Assembly: GCF_000349325.1 (NCBI RefSeq)
Contig: NC_020504.1
Span: 4,312,053-4,376,052, forward strand
Reading direction: 5' to 3'
Length of the DNA: 64,000 nucleotides
DNA from: Streptomyces davaonensis JCM 4913
GTDB taxonomy: Bacteria > Actinomycetota > Actinomycetes > Streptomycetales > Streptomycetaceae
Under the pieces are notes generated by a model. That model was not told the DNA's origin. It saw only the letters and a list, made by a program, of their open reading frames with translations, and did not search any database. A program made the translations under genes and the position numbers. Shown one piece after another: positions 1 through 8,289 of this stretch (the stretch's first letter is position 1; every line of letters begins with the position of its first letter).

Positions 1-334
1 CCCAGGGCTCCGAAGTCCCCGTGATGTCGAAACCGGTCATTCCTGGATCACCCTGCGAATTCACCGACGTAGTAGAAGGTTCCGTACTGGTCTGGCATGT
101 AATACGCGGGACCGGGGCCGTTCTTGGGAGTCAGCAGCCGCTCCGCGCCTCTGATTTTCCTCAGGGCCTATGAGGTGACCACCTGGGCGGTAAGCCTAGG
201 AACGCTCGATGAACCGGTTGTCTCCGGGGGCCGTGCTGATTTGCCTGACCCTCGTTGTTCGAGGACAAGCGGGGGAAGAAGGGCGATGGAGGGGGAGCAA
301 GAAGGGGTGAGGCCGAGGCCGGGCGACACCCGGT
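1..334. other. Region with no confident gene; possible 3' remnant on minus strand
   Basis: No open frame here looks like a complete gene. On the minus strand a short open stretch (stop at 48-50, upstream stop at 168-170) reads as a plausible C-terminal tail, PAYYMPDQYGTFYYVGEF, but it has no supported start. It may be the degenerate end of a lost gene. Close to the stop of the tadG-like gene, CCGGG and CCCGG arms (about 320-334) could form a short hairpin on the minus strand without a T run. Confidence 0.3.
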
Positions 335-793
335 TCAGCCCACCTCGTTCTCCGCCACCGCCTGCCCACGCACGATCACGTCACCGCCGTAGAACATCCC
401 CGTGAAGACCGGGGAGTAGGTCAGCTGGACCTCGACCTGCACCTGGTCCACGGCCGCCACCACGCAGTGCGTCGCCGCGATGTCCGGCCCGGACATGTCC
501 ATCTCGCGCGCGAACGCCTTCACCCGCGCGTCGCAGTTCTCGAAGTTGATCGGCGCGGGGCCGCCCTCGTTGTCGTAGAGGGCCTCGCGGTCGATGTCCT
601 GGGCGGCGTAACGGGCCGCCTGCTCCGCGATGTCGGCCGCCCGCTCCCGCTTGGAGATGGACAGGCCGCCGTCGATCACGAAGGCGGAGAGGGACAGGAA
701 GACGAGCGCGAAAATGATCACCGCGCCTGCGCCCGAACCTCGGTCGTCCATGCGGTCGCGCAGGCCCGCAAGCCACAGCCGCACGCTCTTCAC
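335..793 (-). CDS. TadG-like pilus assembly / TadE-family membrane protein
   Basis: A 152-residue protein with one N-terminal hydrophobic segment (about residues 18-38, around VIIFALVFLSLSAFVIDGG), then an extracytoplasmic domain. This fits the TadE/TadG pseudopilin-like proteins of Tad pilus systems and the helicase/secretion neighbourhood Tad-like proteins of Streptomyces. The sequence before the membrane segment is DRGSGAGAV, so the glutamate at +5 found in true type IV pilins and in the two TadE proteins upstream is absent. The start is the GTG at 793, whose last bases overlap the TGA of the upstream tadE gene (GTGA), which indicates translational coupling. It is the last gene of the tad operon. 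Function as a minor pilus or pilus-assembly component is inferred from position. Confidence 0.75.
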   Translation of the reverse strand: MKSVRLWLAGLRDRMDDRGSGAGAVIIFALVFLSLSAFVIDGGLSISKRERAADIAEQAARYAAQDIDREALYDNEGGPAPINFENCDARVKAFAREMDMSGPDIAATHCVVAAVDQVQVEVQLTYSPVFTGMFYGGDVIVRGQAVAENEVG

Positions 794-1215
794 GCCGACC
801 TCCGGAACGGGTCCAGCGGGGAGCTGAAGGTCGCGTCCATGGTCGGGTCGATGTCCAGGCCCAGCATGGCCAGACCGCGGACCCGGCAGCTGACCTGCAC
901 CGAGAACAGCGGGTCCACCTCGGGGTCGAAGCCCGTGCTCGTCTGCGTCACCGTCACCGGGCCCGAGCACACGTCCGCCAGGTTCGCGGCCGCTGCCTTG
1001 CGGGCCTCGGCCATCGCCGTGCCGTGGTCCTTCTGGATGGAGCCCGCGCGGGCCGCGTCACGTGCCGCGCCGTCCAAAGCGCCCCGGCCGTCGACCAGTT
1101 GGCCGAAGGCGACCAGGACCAGGATGAACAGCATCATCACCGGGGCGAGGATCACGACCTCGACCGTGGACAGGCCCCGGTCGTCACTCGTTGCCAAGTC
1201 CCGCAGGGACTTCAT
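790..1215 (-). CDS. tadE: TadE family pseudopilin (first copy)
   Basis: A 141-residue TadE-like protein. After a short basic leader comes DRGLSTVEVVILAPVMM, a prepilin-type junction with a candidate cleavage after Gly and Glu at +5, followed by a hydrophobic helix and a roughly 100-residue extracytoplasmic part with two cysteines. TadE proteins are processed like pilins by the Tad prepilin peptidase and help pilus assembly (family knowledge). Its ATG shares one base with the stop of the upstream tadE-like gene (TGATG), and its stop overlaps the next start, so all three small genes are probably coupled. Confidence 0.8.
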   Translation of the reverse strand: MKSLRDLATSDDRGLSTVEVVILAPVMMLFILVLVAFGQLVDGRGALDGAARDAARAGSIQKDHGTAMAEARKAAAANLADVCSGPVTVTQTSTGFDPEVDPLFSVQVSCRVRGLAMLGLDIDPTMDATFSSPLDPFRRSA

Positions 1216-1652
1216 CAGTTCTCCCCCTCCGGCACGAACCGCTCCACCGGCCCCGCCGACTGCGCGTGCACCGTGAAGTCCAGGCCGGGGAAGACCGACG
1301 GCACCTTCGCCGTGATCTCCACGCCCACCGTGTTCTGCTCCGGCTGGAGCATCGTCACGTTCGGCGAGAGCACCAACGCCGGGCCCAGTTGGTCGATGTA
1401 GCTGTTCACGACCGTACGGGCCTCGCCGCGCCAGCCGCCCGGCTCGGCGTCCGCCGTGGCACGGGCCTTGCGGGCGCCGGCCTGCGCCGCGGCCTGGGCC
1501 ACATGATCGGCGAAGAAGTACAGCGCGAACTGCACCGTCGCGAAGATCATGAAGAACAGCACGGGGGTCAGCAGCACGAACTCGATCGCGGTCATGCCGG
1601 AGTCACCGCGGAACAGGATCTCCTCCCGTCTACGGCGTATCCATCTCCGCAT
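1215..1652 (-). CDS. tadE: TadE family pseudopilin (second copy)
   Basis: A 145-residue TadE-like protein with a very basic N terminus (MRRWIRRRREE), the pilin-like junction DSGMTAIEFVLLTPV with Glu at +5, a hydrophobic helix at about residues 25-48 and an extracytoplasmic domain. I chose the ATG at 1652 because a GGGGG-rich ribosome site lies 8-10 bases upstream; a GTG at 1664 is possible but too close to that site. It is a separate gene from the 141-residue copy, and such pairs are common in actinobacterial tad loci. The 44-base gap to the pilin gene holds a GTAC repeat. Confidence 0.8.
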   Translation of the reverse strand: MRRWIRRRREEILFRGDSGMTAIEFVLLTPVLFFMIFATVQFALYFFADHVAQAAAQAGARKARATADAEPGGWRGEARTVVNSYIDQLGPALVLSPNVTMLQPEQNTVGVEITAKVPSVFPGLDFTVHAQSAGPVERFVPEGEN

Positions 1653-1668
1653 ACGTCGCTGCACCCCC

Positions 1669-1690
1669 GTACCAGTACCCGTACTCGTAC
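1669..1690. repeat. Four GTAC units at 6-base spacing after the pilin gene
   Basis: GTAC occurs at 1669, 1675, 1681 and 1687, an exact 6-base period, in the gap between the flp stop (1697) and the second tadE start (1652). GTAC is self-complementary, so the transcript could fold on itself here. A role in separating pilin and tadE expression is only a guess. Confidence 0.5.
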
Positions 1691-1696
1691 CCGAAC

Positions 1697-1948
1697 TCAG
1701 CAGGTGCCGCTCTGGTTGGCCCCGTTGATGCAGTTCTCCACCTTCTCGGCACCGCCCTCGAGCGCGCGGTTGATGATCGCGGCGACCACGCCGACGATCG
1801 CCACGACGACCGCGGAGATGATGACCCACTCCACCGCCGAGGCACCGCGGTCCAGTTCGCCGGAGCGGGCGCGCTGCACGCGGCCCTGGAGGAAGGTGAC
1901 GAGGAAGTCCACCGCCGGGATCCCCGTACGGAAGTTCCGTTCGGTCAT
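1697..1948 (-). CDS. flp: Flp-type pilin subunit
   Basis: An 83-residue class III (Flp) prepilin, the probable major structural subunit of the Tad pilus. A hydrophilic leader of about 35 residues ends in DRG, followed by ASAVEWVIISAVVVAIVG: cleavage after Gly would leave Glu at +5 and a hydrophobic helix of about 22 residues. The short C-terminal tail contains two cysteines (ENC and GTC) that could pair. The start at 1948 has a good AAAGGA ribosome site. Unlike its neighbours it does not overlap other genes (32- and 44-base gaps), which would let the pilin be translated at a higher rate than the assembly proteins. Confidence 0.85.
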   Translation of the reverse strand: MTERNFRTGIPAVDFLVTFLQGRVQRARSGELDRGASAVEWVIISAVVVAIVGVVAAIINRALEGGAEKVENCINGANQSGTC

Positions 1949-1980
1949 GGTCAGTTGTCCTTTCAGAGGGTTGGTCGGCG

Positions 1981-2904
1981 TCAGACCTGGAACACACGCA
2001 TGGCGGCCGGATAGATCAGGAACACCAGGAAGCCGGCACAGAGCAGCAGCTGCGCCACGAGCATCGACTGCGACTTCTCGCCCGCGCTGCCCTCGATCTC
2101 GGCGAGTTCGCGGTGCCGCATGGTCTCGGCGCGGGAGGCGAGGGACTCGCGGACCTTCGCACCGTCGTCCGCGACCAGGGCGAGGGAGGCGGAGAGGTCC
2201 TTCAGCTCCTCCACGCCCAGCTCCTCGCCGAGCGAACCCAGCGCCTGCCACTGGCTGATGCCGGTGATACGGGCGTCGGCGAGGGCGTTGCGGATGCGCT
2301 GGTTGGCCCAGCCGTCCGACACCTCCGCCGCCGCCATCAGCGCCTCCGGCAGACCGCGTCCGCCGGCCAGGCTCATCGACACCAGGTCCAGGTAGGCGCC
2401 GATCACGCGTCGCAGGTCGCGCCGCTTCTCGGCCGCGTCCCGCCGTACCTCCACATCCGGGAGGAAGAAGAAGAGGACCGCGAACAGCAGGGCGAGCCAG
2501 ACCGGGATGATCGGGCTGCTGCCGAAGCCGAGGGTCCAGACGACCGCGAACAGGAACGGGCCGAAGAACAGGCCCGCCACGCCGAGCAGCGCCTTCGTCG
2601 CCAGGAAGTTCTCCCAGCTGCGCTCCAGGACGGCGAGGTCGGCCCGCAGCGAGCGCTGCTCCCACCCTTGCTGAAGGTAGAACTCGGCGACGCGGCGGCC
2701 GACTTCGGCCCGCGTCGAGCCGAGACGGCCCTTGCTCTGAGTGGGCCGGGCGGATTCGTACGCCGCCCCGCGTGCCCGCATCGCGTCGATCCGCGCCACC
2801 TGCGAGACCGCGCTGCGCTTGGTCGGCATCAGGGCGCGGACCAGGGCGTAGACGCCCAGTCCGAAGACCGCGCCCACGACGATCGGCATCGTCACTTCGC
2901 TCAC
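1981..2904 (-). CDS. tadC: TadC-like type II secretion F-family platform protein
   Basis: A 307-residue inner-membrane platform protein of the T2SSF/TadC family. An N-terminal membrane segment is followed by a cytoplasmic region, two close hydrophobic stretches (around LLGVAGLFFGPFLFAVVW and WLALLFAVLFFFLP), the conserved cytoplasmic T2SSF domain (LDLVSMSLAGGRGLPEAL) and a C-terminal membrane helix. Such proteins pair with TadB and couple the TadA ATPase to pilus extension. The GTG at 2904 overlaps the TGA of tadB by four bases; an ATG five codons later is the alternative start. Confidence 0.85.
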   Translation of the reverse strand: MSEVTMPIVVGAVFGLGVYALVRALMPTKRSAVSQVARIDAMRARGAAYESARPTQSKGRLGSTRAEVGRRVAEFYLQQGWEQRSLRADLAVLERSWENFLATKALLGVAGLFFGPFLFAVVWTLGFGSSPIIPVWLALLFAVLFFFLPDVEVRRDAAEKRRDLRRVIGAYLDLVSMSLAGGRGLPEALMAAAEVSDGWANQRIRNALADARITGISQWQALGSLGEELGVEELKDLSASLALVADDGAKVRESLASRAETMRHRELAEIEGSAGEKSQSMLVAQLLLCAGFLVFLIYPAAMRVFQV

Positions 2905-3932
2905 CGTCGTCCCCCTTCCTCCGACTGGAACGGCGACTGCTGCGGCGCGCCAAGCACGGCGCCAGGTGCGGCGCCAGGTGCGGTCTGCACACCGGCCTGC
3001 ACACCGGCCGCCGCGGGCGTCCTCGGCCGTACGAACTGCACCGACGACTCGTCGCGCACCAGGAACCGTTCGGGCGTCTCGATGGTCGACAGCTTGCGCA
3101 GCCACAGGAAGCCGAGCGCGAACAGGCCGCAGACACAGGCGAGTACGAGCTGGCCGACCGGATCGCCGTACGGCTCGACGAACTCCCGGTTGAAGATGGA
3201 GAGTCCGAGGACGAAGGCCACCGACACCGCGACGACGATCTGCACCGAGCGCCGTGTGGAGGCCCGCTGGGCCATCACGCGCTGACGCATGTCGACCTCC
3301 TCACGGGCCGACTTGGCGAGCGCGCCGAGCACCTGGCGCAGGCCGGGGCCGCGCAGCCGGGCGTTGAGGATGAGCGCGGCGACGATGATGTCGGCGGACG
3401 CGTCGTCGATCTCGTCCGCGAGCTGCTGGAGCGCCTCGGGCAGCGGGGTGCGCGAGCGCAACCGGTCGACCAGGGCGTCCAGATGGGGCCGCAGTACCGG
3501 GGCCGCGGCCCGCGCGGACGCCGGGATCGCCTGTTCCAGACCGACCGCGCCGGCGATCGTGTCGCGCAGCGACTCCGTCCAGGAGGCGAGCGCCTCCACC
3601 CGCTTCATCGCGGCCCGCTCCTCGGCGGCACCGCCGAACAGCCGGTCCCAGAAGAAGACGAGGATGCCCGCCGCGATCCCGAGCACCGCCCACCGCGTGA
3701 GCAGCAGCACCACAAGGCCTACGCCCGCGGCGAGCGACCCGCGCTGACCGGCGAACCGGATCAGTTCGTTGGCCCGCTCGCTGGCCTTCTGCTTCTCGTG
3801 GTCGGGCTTGGCGGGCAGTCCGCGTACGGCGATCAGCAGCAGCGCGAGTCCGCCGCCGACGGCGACACCGCAGGCGAGCGCGTACAGGACGGTCGTGGAG
3901 AACAGGCCGCCCATGGAGCCGAGTTCACTCAT
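2901..3932 (-). CDS. tadB: TadB-like type II secretion F-family platform protein
   Basis: A 343-residue polytopic protein of the same fold as TadC. It has an N-terminal membrane segment (VLYALACGVAVGGGLALLLIAV), a second hydrophobic pair near residues 70-95, a cytoplasmic T2SSF domain (WTESLRDTIAGAVGLEQAIPA) and two C-terminal segments. The tail is Ala/Pro-rich (about 30 residues, PAAAGVQAGVQTAPGAAPGAV), unusual for the family and probably a low-complexity extension. It begins four bases after the tadA stop and ends in a GTGA overlap with tadC. Confidence 0.85.
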   Translation of the reverse strand: MSELGSMGGLFSTTVLYALACGVAVGGGLALLLIAVRGLPAKPDHEKQKASERANELIRFAGQRGSLAAGVGLVVLLLTRWAVLGIAAGILVFFWDRLFGGAAEERAAMKRVEALASWTESLRDTIAGAVGLEQAIPASARAAAPVLRPHLDALVDRLRSRTPLPEALQQLADEIDDASADIIVAALILNARLRGPGLRQVLGALAKSAREEVDMRQRVMAQRASTRRSVQIVVAVSVAFVLGLSIFNREFVEPYGDPVGQLVLACVCGLFALGFLWLRKLSTIETPERFLVRDESSVQFVRPRTPAAAGVQAGVQTAPGAAPGAVLGAPQQSPFQSEEGGRR

Positions 3933-3936
3933 GTGC

Positions 3937-5244
3937 TCACCCCCAAGTTCCGGCGGGCCGGTAGCCGTGCGCCATGAGTTCCTCCAGGCAGGCGAGCGGC
4001 GCGTGCGGTACGACCCGGCCGTCGGGCGCCTCGGCGAACACCTCGCTGGACAGCACGCGGCCGTCGACGCCGTTGACCTCGCGGATGGAGGTGACCATGC
4101 GCTGGAGCCGGCCGCCGCTCTGGTAGTCGTTGCGCCGCTGGATGAAGGCGACGAAGTTCACCGCGCCCGCGATCAGCATCTGGCTGGCCTCGATGGGCAG
4201 TCGCTCGGTCGCCTGAAGCGCGTAGGTGGAAATACGGTTGAAGACCTCGCTGGAGCTGTTGGCGTGGATCGTGGACAGCGAGCCGTCGTTGCCCTGCGAC
4301 ATCGCGTTGAGCATGGTCACGATCTCGTCGCCGAGCACCTCACCGACGATGACGCGCGAGGGGTTCATACGGAGGCTGCGGCGTACCAGCTCCGCCATGC
4401 TGATGGCGCCCTGTCCCTCGGAGTTGGGCAGCCGCTCCTCGAACGCCACGACGTTCGGGTGGAGTTCGGGGAAGGTGTCGAGCCCGAGCTCCAGCGCACG
4501 CTCGACGGTGATGAGCCGCTCGTGCCCCGGGATCTCATTGGCGAGGGCCCGAAGCAGCGTCGTCTTACCGGCGTTGGTGGCTCCCGCGATCATGATGTTC
4601 TTGCGGGCGCGGACCGCGCAGGCGAGGAAGTGGCCGACCTCGGGGGTCAGCGTGCCGTTGCCTACGAGGTCGGAGATGAAGACCTTGCCCATGCGCGCGC
4701 GACGGATGGACAGCGCGGGCCGCCGGGCGACGTCCATGACGGCCGACAGACGCGAACCGTCGGGCAGCCGCAGGTCGAGCTGGGGGTTGGCGGAGTCGAA
4801 GGGCCGGGACGACAGACCGGAGTAGGCGCCGAGGACCTGAATGAGCTCGATGAGCTCTTCATCGGTCTCCGCGACCGGGTCCCCCTTCACCTCCCGCCCA
4901 TCGGAGTAGCCCACGAAGACCTGATCGCACCCGTTGATGTCGATGTTCTCGACCTCGGGGTTGTCGAGGAGCGGCTGGAGGCGGCCGACGCCGAAGAGCG
5001 CGGCGTGCACGGCGGCCGCGTACTGCTCCTCGGTCTCCGCGTCGAGGGGAGTGCGCCCGGCGTTGATCTCGGTGCGGGCGTACTCCTCCAATATCTGCGC
5101 GATGACGGCACGGGCGTACTGCCGCTCGTCCTCGCTGGACATCGGGGTGACACCGCTGACCTGGTCAAGGCGGCGCTGCTCGGCGATCCGGTCACCGGCC
5201 TCCTGCCGGAACCGCTTGACCAGCTGATGGTCGACAGCGCTCAT
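3937..5244 (-). CDS. tadA: TadA/CpaF secretion ATPase
   Basis: A 435-residue hexameric type II/IV secretion ATPase that powers Flp pilus assembly at the cytoplasmic face. Visible motifs are Walker A GATNAGKTT (about 221-229), an Asp/Glu-box region around ITVERALELGL, Walker B with RVIVGEVLGDE (about 297-307) and the His-box STIHANS (about 324-330). The N-terminal domain (1-180) matches CpaF proteins in length. The start is the ATG at 5244, which overlaps the TGA of the upstream ParA-like gene (ATGA); an in-frame ATG at 5280 would run back into that gene and is less likely. Confidence 0.92.
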   Translation of the reverse strand: MSAVDHQLVKRFRQEAGDRIAEQRRLDQVSGVTPMSSEDERQYARAVIAQILEEYARTEINAGRTPLDAETEEQYAAAVHAALFGVGRLQPLLDNPEVENIDINGCDQVFVGYSDGREVKGDPVAETDEELIELIQVLGAYSGLSSRPFDSANPQLDLRLPDGSRLSAVMDVARRPALSIRRARMGKVFISDLVGNGTLTPEVGHFLACAVRARKNIMIAGATNAGKTTLLRALANEIPGHERLITVERALELGLDTFPELHPNVVAFEERLPNSEGQGAISMAELVRRSLRMNPSRVIVGEVLGDEIVTMLNAMSQGNDGSLSTIHANSSSEVFNRISTYALQATERLPIEASQMLIAGAVNFVAFIQRRNDYQSGGRLQRMVTSIREVNGVDGRVLSSEVFAEAPDGRVVPHAPLACLEELMAHGYRPAGTWG

Positions 5245-6074
5245 CCGGGCTGGCCGTTCATCTGGGCCTGATGGGCCCAAGCGGCGCCGTACTGCTGGTA
5301 GATGTCGGCCGCGACCTTGCGGGCCGAGCGGATCAGCAGCGACTTGTCGAGGCGTCCGCGCTTGCGTCCGGCGAGCTGGTCGGCGCCGGTGGGGTCGTCG
5401 GCGATGGTTCCGATGACGCGGGCGCCGGTCTGGGCGTGCACCAGCATGTCGTTGACCTGGCCCGCGATCTTCGGGGCGTCGCCCGGGTCGGCGACCAGGA
5501 CGACCCCGATCAGCGGCGTGCCGAGGCTCGCGGCGCCGCGCGCACCGCCGTGCAGCTTGGTGGCGAGGGCGGCGGCCCGGTCCCGGACGCGGGCGATGGC
5601 CTCGGGTTCGGTACGGCTGATGAGGAGCACGAGGGCGGCGTGCGGGAAGAGTTCGACTGCCGGGGTGTCTCCGCTGATGCGGCCGCAGTCGGCGATGACG
5701 TCGGCGGGCGCGTTCGGGGAGTCGGCGAGGGTGGAGAAGGCGTGCCCGAGGGTGGGCCAGAGCCCGGTGAGCCCGGCGGCTTGCTCGGCGATACCGAGTC
5801 CGACGAGGACCTCGAGTCCCCCGCTCAACGGCTGGACGTGGTCCCAGAGTTGATCGGGCACGAGGCCGCGCCGCGCGGTGGCGGCTATGGACAGCATGCC
5901 GGTGTTGGGGTTGAGCGGCCCGCCGTGCGCGGCGGCACTGCGGTAGACCAGGTCTCCGCCCGCCGGGTCGGTCTCGGCGAGCAGGACGCGGCGCGGCCAG
6001 ACCGCCGAGAGGGCGACGGCCGCGGTGGTGACGCCGGGGGAACCCTTGTCGGCGGCGAGAGCGATGAGCGCCAT
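5241..6074 (-). CDS. CpaE/TadZ-like ParA-family protein with altered P-loop
   Basis: A 277-residue MinD/ParA-type protein in the position of CpaE/TadZ, the factor that localises Tad pilus assembly. The N terminus is MALIALAADKGSPGVTT: the signature lysine of the deviant Walker A is present (K10), but the second, phosphate-binding lysine (GKT/GKS) is replaced by Val. ETDPAGGD and DVIADCGRI match the other ParA motifs. Nucleotide binding may therefore be weak, a state known for TadZ-type proteins. It is coupled to tadA by ATGA and starts 17 bases after the cpaB-like gene. Confidence 0.8.
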   Translation of the reverse strand: MALIALAADKGSPGVTTAAVALSAVWPRRVLLAETDPAGGDLVYRSAAAHGGPLNPNTGMLSIAATARRGLVPDQLWDHVQPLSGGLEVLVGLGIAEQAAGLTGLWPTLGHAFSTLADSPNAPADVIADCGRISGDTPAVELFPHAALVLLISRTEPEAIARVRDRAAALATKLHGGARGAASLGTPLIGVVLVADPGDAPKIAGQVNDMLVHAQTGARVIGTIADDPTGADQLAGRKRGRLDKSLLIRSARKVAADIYQQYGAAWAHQAQMNGQPG

Positions 6075-6091
6075 GGGGTGTGTGCCGCCTT

Positions 6092-6829
6092 CTAGTTGCT
6101 GCCGGGGACGCGCACGATGGCCACTTCGCCGTTGGACGCGGCCTGGGCGAGGGGCGCGGCCTCGTCGGTGTCGACGGTCACGGTGATCGTGAAGTTGGTG
6201 CTGCCGACGAGGTCTTCGCCCTTGTCGCCCGGCACGGAGGAGATGGTGGCCTGGTCGACGATGACACTGCTGCCGCCGGCCGCGGACGAGCCGCCATTGG
6301 CGTCCGCGTCGTCGGAGTCGGAGCTGGAGCCGGAGGTCGCGCCGACGCGGTAGGCGGCGACGACATCGCCGACCTTCAGCCCGGTCGGGTACTGGCCGGC
6401 CTTGAGCGAGAGACCGACGGTGGCCTTGCCCTGGGCGGGACCGGCCTCCTCGCCGAACATCTCACCGACGGCGACGGCTCCGGCGGGGATGGTGTTGACG
6501 GCCTTGAGCTTCTTGAGGTCGTCCAGCAGGGACCACTTGACGTAGTGGATGCTCTCGTCCTCGGCGACCATGACGGAGGTCACGTTGTCGTCGGTGACGG
6601 ACCCACCGGCGGGGATCTCCTCGGTGACCTTGACGACCTCGACCCGGTCACCGGCCTGGAGCACGAGCATCGTCGCGCCCAGCGCACCCACGAGGATGAG
6701 CAGCACCGCCAACGCGGCCAGCGCGGGTTTGCGCTCGCGAGGAGGAGTGGGAAGCCGGTCGCCGACCGACGGCTGAGCCGGAGCCGCGGAACGTCCCGCG
6801 CCCGCCCCCGTACGCTCCTGGATCTTCAC
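6092..6829 (-). CDS. cpaB: CpaB/RcpC-like SAF-domain pilus assembly protein
   Basis: A 245-residue protein with a cytoplasmic Pro/Arg-rich start, one membrane segment (ALAALAVLLILVGALGATMLVL, about 36-57) and an extracytoplasmic SAF-type domain (VVKVTEEIPAGGSVTDDNVT and IPAGAVAVGEMF). A Ser/Asp/Gly-rich insert follows (SSSDSDDADANGGSSAAGGSS). CpaB/RcpC proteins support pilus biogenesis outside the membrane. The GTG at 6829 has a GGGGAG ribosome site. It is the first gene of the tad operon, with an upstream intergenic region that probably contains the operon promoter. Confidence 0.8.
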   Translation of the reverse strand: MKIQERTGAGAGRSAAPAQPSVGDRLPTPPRERKPALAALAVLLILVGALGATMLVLQAGDRVEVVKVTEEIPAGGSVTDDNVTSVMVAEDESIHYVKWSLLDDLKKLKAVNTIPAGAVAVGEMFGEEAGPAQGKATVGLSLKAGQYPTGLKVGDVVAAYRVGATSGSSSDSDDADANGGSSAAGGSSVIVDQATISSVPGDKGEDLVGSTNFTITVTVDTDEAAPLAQAASNGEVAIVRVPGSN

Positions 6830-7287
6830 GCAACCGCTCCCCGTACACCCAAGAAATTGTCTGCCAAGACTGCCAAATACTTTGCAATTCCGGACACTTC
6901 ACCCCCCTTCCTGCCTCATCTTCGCGTCTTGCGCGGATAGTCAGCAGCTGGGGTGAGTGTCAAGCCATCGCACCGTATCAGCCGCCCATAAGCCCCTCAA
7001 GGCGCGTCCGGCCCCGTGCGGAGCGGGGACCGTACTGTTACGCGTCCGCAACTGGAAGCCCAGGTAACTCAGTTGTGGACCCGCCCGTGAGCTGCGGTTT
7101 CCTGTGCGGGAGCGAAGGGCTTACCGACCTCCGCCGGCCCATCCCTCACGCGTCAACCATGAGTCCTGCACGATTCACTCACGAGCGGGGCAGGCACCCA
7201 TGCCATGATCACCGATTGCCGATCGGGGATCGCCGAGCCGAAGACGGACGAACGGACGAACGGACGAAGGGTTACGGACTGACCGCC
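6830..7287. promoter_or_regulatory. Divergent intergenic region upstream of the tad operon
   Basis: This 458-base region separates the minus-strand tad operon from a plus-strand gene and must hold both promoters. Its tad-proximal half (6850-6920) is AT-rich for this genome. I could not fix -35/-10 boxes with confidence. Near the plus-strand gene lie the palindrome CCGATCGG (about 7218) and three exact 8-base units ACGGACGA at 7244, 7252 and 7260, which are candidate regulatory or simple-sequence repeats. Confidence 0.4.
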
Positions 7288-8172
7288 ATGGCAGATACGA
7301 CGACGAACCTCCTCCCGGTGAACGGTGCGACGCTGTCCGCGGACCCACGCGTCCTGGAAGCCGCCCGCACGTCCGGCGCCCGGCACGGGATGGACTACAC
7401 GGATGACAAGGCCGTGACCGCACTGCTGGCGGAGCGGCAGCGGGCGATGGGGGCGACACAGCGCGGCTGGCTGGCGTGGATCGGCGGACTGACTCTCACG
7501 GCGGGCGTGATCCTGCCGTTCACGGTGACGGCACTGCCCGAGCGCAGCGCGAAGCAGGCGCTGCTGGTGACGGGTGTACTCCTCATAGTGGGCGTGACCT
7601 CGCTGACCGCACTCTGCGTCCGCTGGAAGCGGGAACTCACACACCCGGCCCTGAACGGCTACCGCGAACTCCTGGGCGTGGCCCGCGCCCACGGCATACC
7701 CCTTACACACGTACCGGCGTGGTTGGAGGGCCGGACGTCGGGCGGAAGCGGGAAGGGTTGGGCACCGATACCGAAGTACCCGAGTGCGCCCCCGCTCCCG
7801 ATAGCCACGCACGACGCCGCCCCCAGCCCTACCCAATCCACCCCGACCCCGCCGAAACCGGCGGGGGTCGCCGAGTACGAACAGATGGCGGACACGGGCG
7901 GCTGGCACGACGAAACCGGCTGCCTGCTCCTCCTCGTGGCCCTGATCGGCGCGGGCTGGGCCTGGGCCGAGAAGGTCCCCGTCGCCTACGGCCTCCTCGC
8001 CCTAATCCCCCTCGCCATCGCGATCTGGCTGGCAGGCAGCCGCCAGGGCAACAAGAAGCAGGCCCTGCGCGAGGAGGCGAAGGCATACGTCCAGGCGCTG
8101 ACGGCGGCCCAGGCGGCGGGGGCGAGGATGCCGGAACTGTCGCCGGAGCTGAAGAAGCTGCTCGACGAGTAG
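7288..8172 (+). CDS. Hypothetical membrane protein with two hairpin membrane pairs
   Basis: A 294-residue protein I do not recognise. It has a soluble N terminus of about 45 residues, two membrane helices (WLAWIGGLTLTAGVILPFTV and ALLVTGVLLIVGVTSLTALC), a Pro-rich cytoplasmic linker (IATHDAAPSPTQSTPTPPKP), then a second pair (CLLLLVALIGAGWAWA and VAYGLLALIPLAIAIWLAG) and a charged C-terminal helix. I chose ATG 7288; an upstream in-frame start at 7075 would add low-quality sequence. It is divergent from tad and has no sequence link to the pilus. Confidence 0.7.
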   Translation: MADTTTNLLPVNGATLSADPRVLEAARTSGARHGMDYTDDKAVTALLAERQRAMGATQRGWLAWIGGLTLTAGVILPFTVTALPERSAKQALLVTGVLLIVGVTSLTALCVRWKRELTHPALNGYRELLGVARAHGIPLTHVPAWLEGRTSGGSGKGWAPIPKYPSAPPLPIATHDAAPSPTQSTPTPPKPAGVAEYEQMADTGGWHDETGCLLLLVALIGAGWAWAEKVPVAYGLLALIPLAIAIWLAGSRQGNKKQALREEAKAYVQALTAAQAAGARMPELSPELKKLLDE

Positions 8173-8289
8173 AGAACTGCCGTCCGCGATGTGCGCACAG
8201 AGAGCTGGACTTGAGTCCGTTTCACACTATCGGGCGAGACAGCGGCATATGCCGAACCTCCGTGAGGCATCTCGCCTAGCTTCGCCCAC

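Noticed and set aside
124..405. Short plus-strand open frame at the left edge
   Set aside because: Composition is Arg/Pro-rich, it overlaps the tadG-like gene, and it has no ribosome site.
7244..7267. Three ACGGACGA units as a possible CRISPR or iteron array
   Set aside because: Units are 8 bases with no spacers; this is a simple tandem repeat.
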